Origin: Penaeus vannamei
Lineage: Eukaryota > Arthropoda > Malacostraca > Decapoda > Penaeidae
Length of the DNA: 10,998 bases
Reading direction: 5' to 3'
NCBI RefSeq assembly: GCF_042767895.1
Contig: NC_091588.1
Span: forward strand, 544,461 to 555,458
Shown here piece after piece: positions 7,611 to 10,998 of this stretch (positions within the stretch are counted from its first letter, which is position 1; every line of letters starts with the position of its first letter). Below the pieces are notes generated by a model, which worked only from the letters and a program-made list of their open reading frames with translations, made no database searches and was not told the DNA's origin. Made by a program: the position numbers and the translations under genes.

Positions 7611-7700
7611 CAGAGGCGAACCTCGTGGCCCTTCCCGTCGTGGGGTTTCCATAATTATTTATTTAACTATTTTTTTTTTCTCTCGGGTGTCGGTAGGTTT
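7611..7700. other. Unique spacer with small stem-loop
   Basis: This is about 90 bp of mixed sequence directly after the minisatellite. GAGG (7613-7616) pairs with CCTC (7621-7624) around a CGAA loop. ACCCCA (7607-7612) is complementary to TGGGGT (7641-7646). A short AT-rich stretch and a T-run (about 7650-7680) follow. No known RNA family was recognised. Confidence 0.5.
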
Positions 7701-7935
7701 GTCCTGAGGGTGTGGGGGGAGGGGAGGGGGAGGGAGGGGGGTGAAGGAGAAGGGGGGGGGAAGATGGGTGGGGAGGGAGAGGGAGGGATGGAGCGATGCG
7801 AGAGAGGGAGGGAGGGAGAGGTGGGGGAGGGAGGGAAGGGAGAAAGGGAGAGATGAGGAAGGGAGGGAAAGGGAGAGATTGAGGGAGAAGGAAGAAGGAG
7901 AAGCCGGAGGGGTGGGGGGAGGAGGGAGGTAGGCC
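7701..7935 (+). repeat. GGGA/GGGGA purine tract with G-quadruplex potential
   Basis: The plus strand is G-rich purine with GGGAG, GGGGA and GAGA words, densest at 7705-7765, and gradually includes more A. Repeated runs of three or more G meet the common G-quadruplex pattern. The Gly/Glu/Arg frame at 7741-7932 is compositional. Confidence 0.9.
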
Positions 7936-8476
<541 letters not shown>

Positions 8477-8534
8477 TAAATACATCATGATTTAGTTATT
8501 ACTGTCATGAGCATAAACACCTTTTAACCTTTTC

Positions 8535-8600
8535 TAACACCGCTCGCACCGTCACTAATATTAGACTCATAAATAACACACAAACGCCAGCGCGGTGTTA
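8535..8600. repeat. Perfect 9-bp inverted repeat
   Basis: TAACACCGC at 8535-8543 is exactly complementary to GCGGTGTTA at 8592-8600, with 48 nt between. In a 1.3-kb island one such pair is not far from chance expectation, so it is recorded as structure seen, without an assigned role. Confidence 0.45.
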
Positions 8601-9313
8601 AGTGTAATTGAATTTATTTGTTCCTGATGTGTGTGATTCCTTCCTCACCATCGCAATTACGAGCATCAAAATGGCCGTATTATGCAGCCACAGCGCCTGC
8701 CACGCCGAAACCGCACGGACCTGAGCATGCTTATCATCTCGCCATTATCTTTTCTCATTTCGCTTCCTCTATGCAATTATCGACTCTGTCTCCCTCCTTT
8801 TCTTCCTTTCTTTCGCCTCTCTCGATATTGCTTTTATCTTTTCGTATCCATTTGGTAACAAAAGAGACTTAATCAAGCGGAACAGCCGAGCATCGACTCC
8901 TTCACGGCATAATTCGAACACCTGTAAGGGCGATAATTACAAGTTATGCCTTCCTGTTTTGATCCTTATTTGCGAAAGAGAACTGGCAGGCGGTTAAGTT
9001 TCATGTACTTAAGGGATGCAATATGTAAAGACGGGATTATCGGAGCTTCGGTTCCCTATATACGAATTATGGGATTGTGTGAAGGAAGAAAATCATGATG
9101 ATAATAAGAAATAGAAGCCATATCAATAATGGATTAATATATACACGAACCAATGAGAAAATTGGATGAAAAACACAGTAAAAACGATATATTGCGCACC
9201 CCAAAATTTCCTAATCAAACATGTCGCTTAAACAACGGTTAAATAAACAACTTAGCTGATATAATCGGAGCTCGCACAGTAGTTACCGAAAACGGCAGTG
9301 TTTAGCGTAATGT

Positions 9314-9325
9314 CTGTAATTACAG
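9314..9325. promoter_or_regulatory. 12-bp palindrome with homeodomain-type core
   Basis: CTGTAATTACAG is a perfect palindrome centred on TAATTA, the core favoured by many homeodomain proteins as monomers or dimers. One 12-bp palindrome in about 1.3 kb is compatible with chance, so function is only a possibility. Confidence 0.25.
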
Positions 9326-9406
9326 GGTTTTGTAGGTTTATGCGCTGTAGCTTTTCGAATGCCTTTTCCCAATACCAATCTTATACTCGGGGTCCCTTAA
9401 CTACCC

Positions 9407-9420
9407 GTTGTCATGGGAAC
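9407..9420. promoter_or_regulatory. RFX-type X-box match
   Basis: GTTGTCATGGGAAC fits every position of the degenerate X-box consensus GTHNYYATRRNAAC. It differs at two positions from the symmetric ideal GTTGCCATGGCAAC. From established knowledge, RFX-family factors bind X-boxes, often near genes for cilia of sensory neurons. With equal base frequencies this consensus is expected about once per 350 kb per orientation, so a match in the small unique fraction of this window is notable. No associated gene is visible within the window. Confidence 0.4.
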
Positions 9421-9785
9421 AGAACTTCTGAAACTCGAAGGCGCTCCAGGATGCTCATTTTCCCTCAAATTACATCAGCTGTTATCTCATTTCTAGATTA
9501 TTAAACCGATTTAGATAAAAAAAAAGAACATTTAGCTCTCGTTATATTTGGTTTAAGCGTTACTCGTGTTATTAGATGAACATTCGTTACTCCATCTACG
9601 GGGTTTAATTGGCCTCCATTTTTTCTACGGAATTTTAATAATCATTCATTATAGCCGTTACAACTGGCCTTTTTTTAATAAGGGTCAAATTGTCTATTTT
9701 GATGACATGGAGTAAACAAGGGCAAGAAGGTGTTTGATGTTTGTGATGCGCTTAAGAACACGAAGGAAAATAGAAGAATTAATAT

Positions 9786-10135
9786 GAGAATTATAATGAC
9801 ATAATTATTGGTATGGTAGTTATGTTAAGTGGAATGACAATAATATATCTGCTGCTGCTGATGGTATTGATAATGATGATGAGAAAGATGACGGTAATGA
9901 AGATGAAAATAATGATGATAATAATGACAGTGATATTAGTGATGATAACAATACCATTTACGATAATGACGAATAATCTGATAAAGATGATAATAATGAT
10001 GACGATGGCTAATAATAAAACTCTTACTAATGTGATACTGATGATGATAATAACTGTATATATTAATGATATAGATTACCATGAATTAAGAACTAATAGT
10101 AACAACAATGACAATAATGATAATTAGGAAAATAA
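9786..10135. repeat. Degenerate GAT/AAT trinucleotide field
   Basis: GATGAT, AATGAT, ATAATG and GACAAT words run with 3-base periodicity and many substitutions. One patch of CTGCTGCTG lies at about 9849-9857. The Met/Ile/Thr-rich frame at 9813-10127 is the translation of this field (ATG, ATA, ATT triplets) and is not a credible protein. Confidence 0.85.
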
Positions 10136-10380
10136 TAGTGATAGCATCATGGAATTAAACTTTATGATAAAGATACTTGCAAAAGCAGCCAAAAAATACT
10201 GATAACACTTGCGCTTACTTTTAAACATAATTGATAATAAAGTGAAAAACATCGAATATAAGAAAGAAACTGAAAATTAAAGGAAAATAAATTTGAACAA
10301 TAATCGTTAGACAAGTTATTTAATAGACTTATTCTATCTTTATCATTATTATTTTTGTATGTATTTATCCTTTTGTTTTA
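10136..10380. other. AT-rich unique spacer
   Basis: About 245 bp of AT-rich sequence has scattered AATAAA/ATAAA words but no reading frame, RNA gene or tandem array that I recognise. Confidence 0.6.
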
Positions 10381-10720
10381 CTTCTTCTTAGTCTTATTCA
10401 TTTTTTTTCTTCTTCATCGCTTTCGTCTTCATTTTTTCTTATTTCTTCTTCTACTTCTCTTTTTCGTTTTCCTCTTTATTCTTAGTTGTTTTCTTCTCCC
10501 TTTTTCTCCTTCTAGCTCATCAACAACACCTCCTCCTCCACATCTTCCTCCTTCTTCCCCCTCCATCACTTCTTCTTCCTCCTCCTTCACTACCTCTATC
10601 TCCTCCTCTCTCACGCCCTATTCTTCCTCGTCCTCCTTCCCCCTTCCCCTCTTCCTCTTTCTTAGCCCTTTCCCTCCTCCACCATCCCCTCCTCTTCCTC
10701 CTCCTCCTCCTTCCCCTACC
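10381..10720. repeat. Degenerate TTC/TCC pyrimidine field
   Basis: CTT/TTC triplets dominate to about 10500, then CCT/TCC triplets, interrupted by small islands such as AGCTCATCAACAACACC (10514-10530). Glu/Gly/Arg frames on the minus strand are compositional. Confidence 0.85.
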
Positions 10721-10998
10721 ACTCCTCCTCCTCTCCCCTCCTTCCCCCTTCCAACCCTCCTCCTCCTCCACTCCCTCCTCCACCCCCCTCCTCCTCCTCC
10801 TCTCCCCTCCTTCCCCCTCCCCTCCTCCTTCCCCCTTCCAACCCTCCTCCTCCTCCACTCCCTCCTCCTCCTCTCCCCTCCTTCCCCTTCCTACCCACCT
10901 CCACTCCCTCCCCTCCTCCTTCCCCTCCTCCTTCCCCCTTCTCCTCCTCTCCCCTCCTTCCCCCTTCCAACCCTCCTCCACTCCCTCCCCCTCCTCCT
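10721..10998. repeat. Pyrimidine minisatellite, about 70-bp unit, continues past window end
   Basis: The anchor CTCTCCCCTCCTTCCCC recurs at 10731, 10800, 10871 and 10947, giving steps of 69, 71 and 76 bp. TTCCAACCCTCC recurs at 10749, 10836 and 10965, and a TTCCTACCCACC variant lies near 10887. This shows a higher-order unit made of CCT words rather than a plain trinucleotide. The array reaches the last base, so its right end is unseen. Confidence 0.85.

Larger units (their letters stand above)
8477..9785. other. Longest repeat-free island; no convincing gene
   Basis: About 1.3 kb of mixed-composition sequence has no tandem repeats apart from a short pyrimidine patch near 8788-8845. The longest frames (84 codons at 8618-8872 and 68 codons at 9298-9504) begin at non-ATG triplets, match no family I recognise and look like chance. 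Visible motifs include TTAAGTG beside TAATTG (8598-8610), an RFX X-box match, forkhead-type GTAAACA at 9712-9718 and CACCTGTA near 8920. The stretch could be conserved noncoding or regulatory DNA, or simply ordinary unique intergenic sequence. Confidence 0.6.

Noticed and set aside
8618..8872. 84-codon plus-strand frame in unique sequence
   Set aside because: It begins at TTG, its second half is repeat-like Ser/Leu from a pyrimidine patch, and no family or splice context is seen. An ATG at 8627 would leave a short unrecognised peptide.
8895..8935. Possible tRNA B-box on the minus strand (GTGTTCGAATT)
   Set aside because: No matching A-box or cloverleaf can be built from the flanking sequence.
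9298..9504. 68-codon plus-strand frame beside the X-box
   Set aside because: It begins at GTG rather than ATG, is short and matches nothing recognised. Frames of this length are expected by chance in 1.3 kb.
9813..10127. 104-codon Met/Ile-rich plus-strand frame
   Set aside because: Its composition reflects the GAT/AAT repeats read out of phase, with runs of ATG and ATA. There is no domain or plausible amino-acid usage.

Overview
No protein-coding gene, RNA gene or mobile element can be supported in this window. It reads as eukaryotic intergenic DNA made mostly of simple repeats: long CT/GA tracts, (TA)n, TG/CA, CTGT and CTAT tetranucleotides, degenerate TCA/GAT/AAT and TCC/GGA trinucleotide fields, and one complex CA-rich minisatellite. 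Such repeat density, with AT-rich unique islands between the arrays, is typical of decapod crustaceans such as penaeid shrimp. That assignment is an inference from repeat style only; nothing here fixes the taxon.

Layout. 1-1549 is almost entirely homopolymer runs and is probably a base-calling or assembly artefact. 1551-1614 is a CTGT array, followed by a short CpG-rich unique island (1615-1715). A pyrimidine tract (1716-2014) switches to a purine tract (2015-2436). A CT/poly-T field (2521-2998) runs into a 500-N scaffold gap (2999-3498). After the gap come (TA)n, TG repeats, a good imperfect inverted repeat (3577-3710) and a C-rich tract. A compact island at 3961-4066 carries CCAAT, CAGGTG, GC-box-like and octamer motifs.

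4799-6330 is a compositional quasi-palindrome: TCA field, TCC field, unique centre, GGGGA field, GAT/AAT field. 6541-7610 is a minisatellite with a 46-bp core period, and it contains a start-less open frame of 269 codons. 7701-8476 is a G-rich tract, a CT tract, about 235 bp of (TA)n, then CT again.

8477-9785 is the longest repeat-free stretch (about 1.3 kb) and the best place to look for function. It lacks a convincing gene but contains a full match to the RFX X-box consensus (9407-9420). 9786-10998 returns to GAT/AAT and then TTC/TCC repeats, ending in a pyrimidine minisatellite with a period of about 70 bp.

All long open frames here are by-products of repeats, and two of the longest run through the N gap. 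The window does not reveal a new gene system. The observations most worth checking are the minisatellite with its 46-bp register, the X-box island, the motif cluster at 3961-4066 and the mirrored repeat domains.
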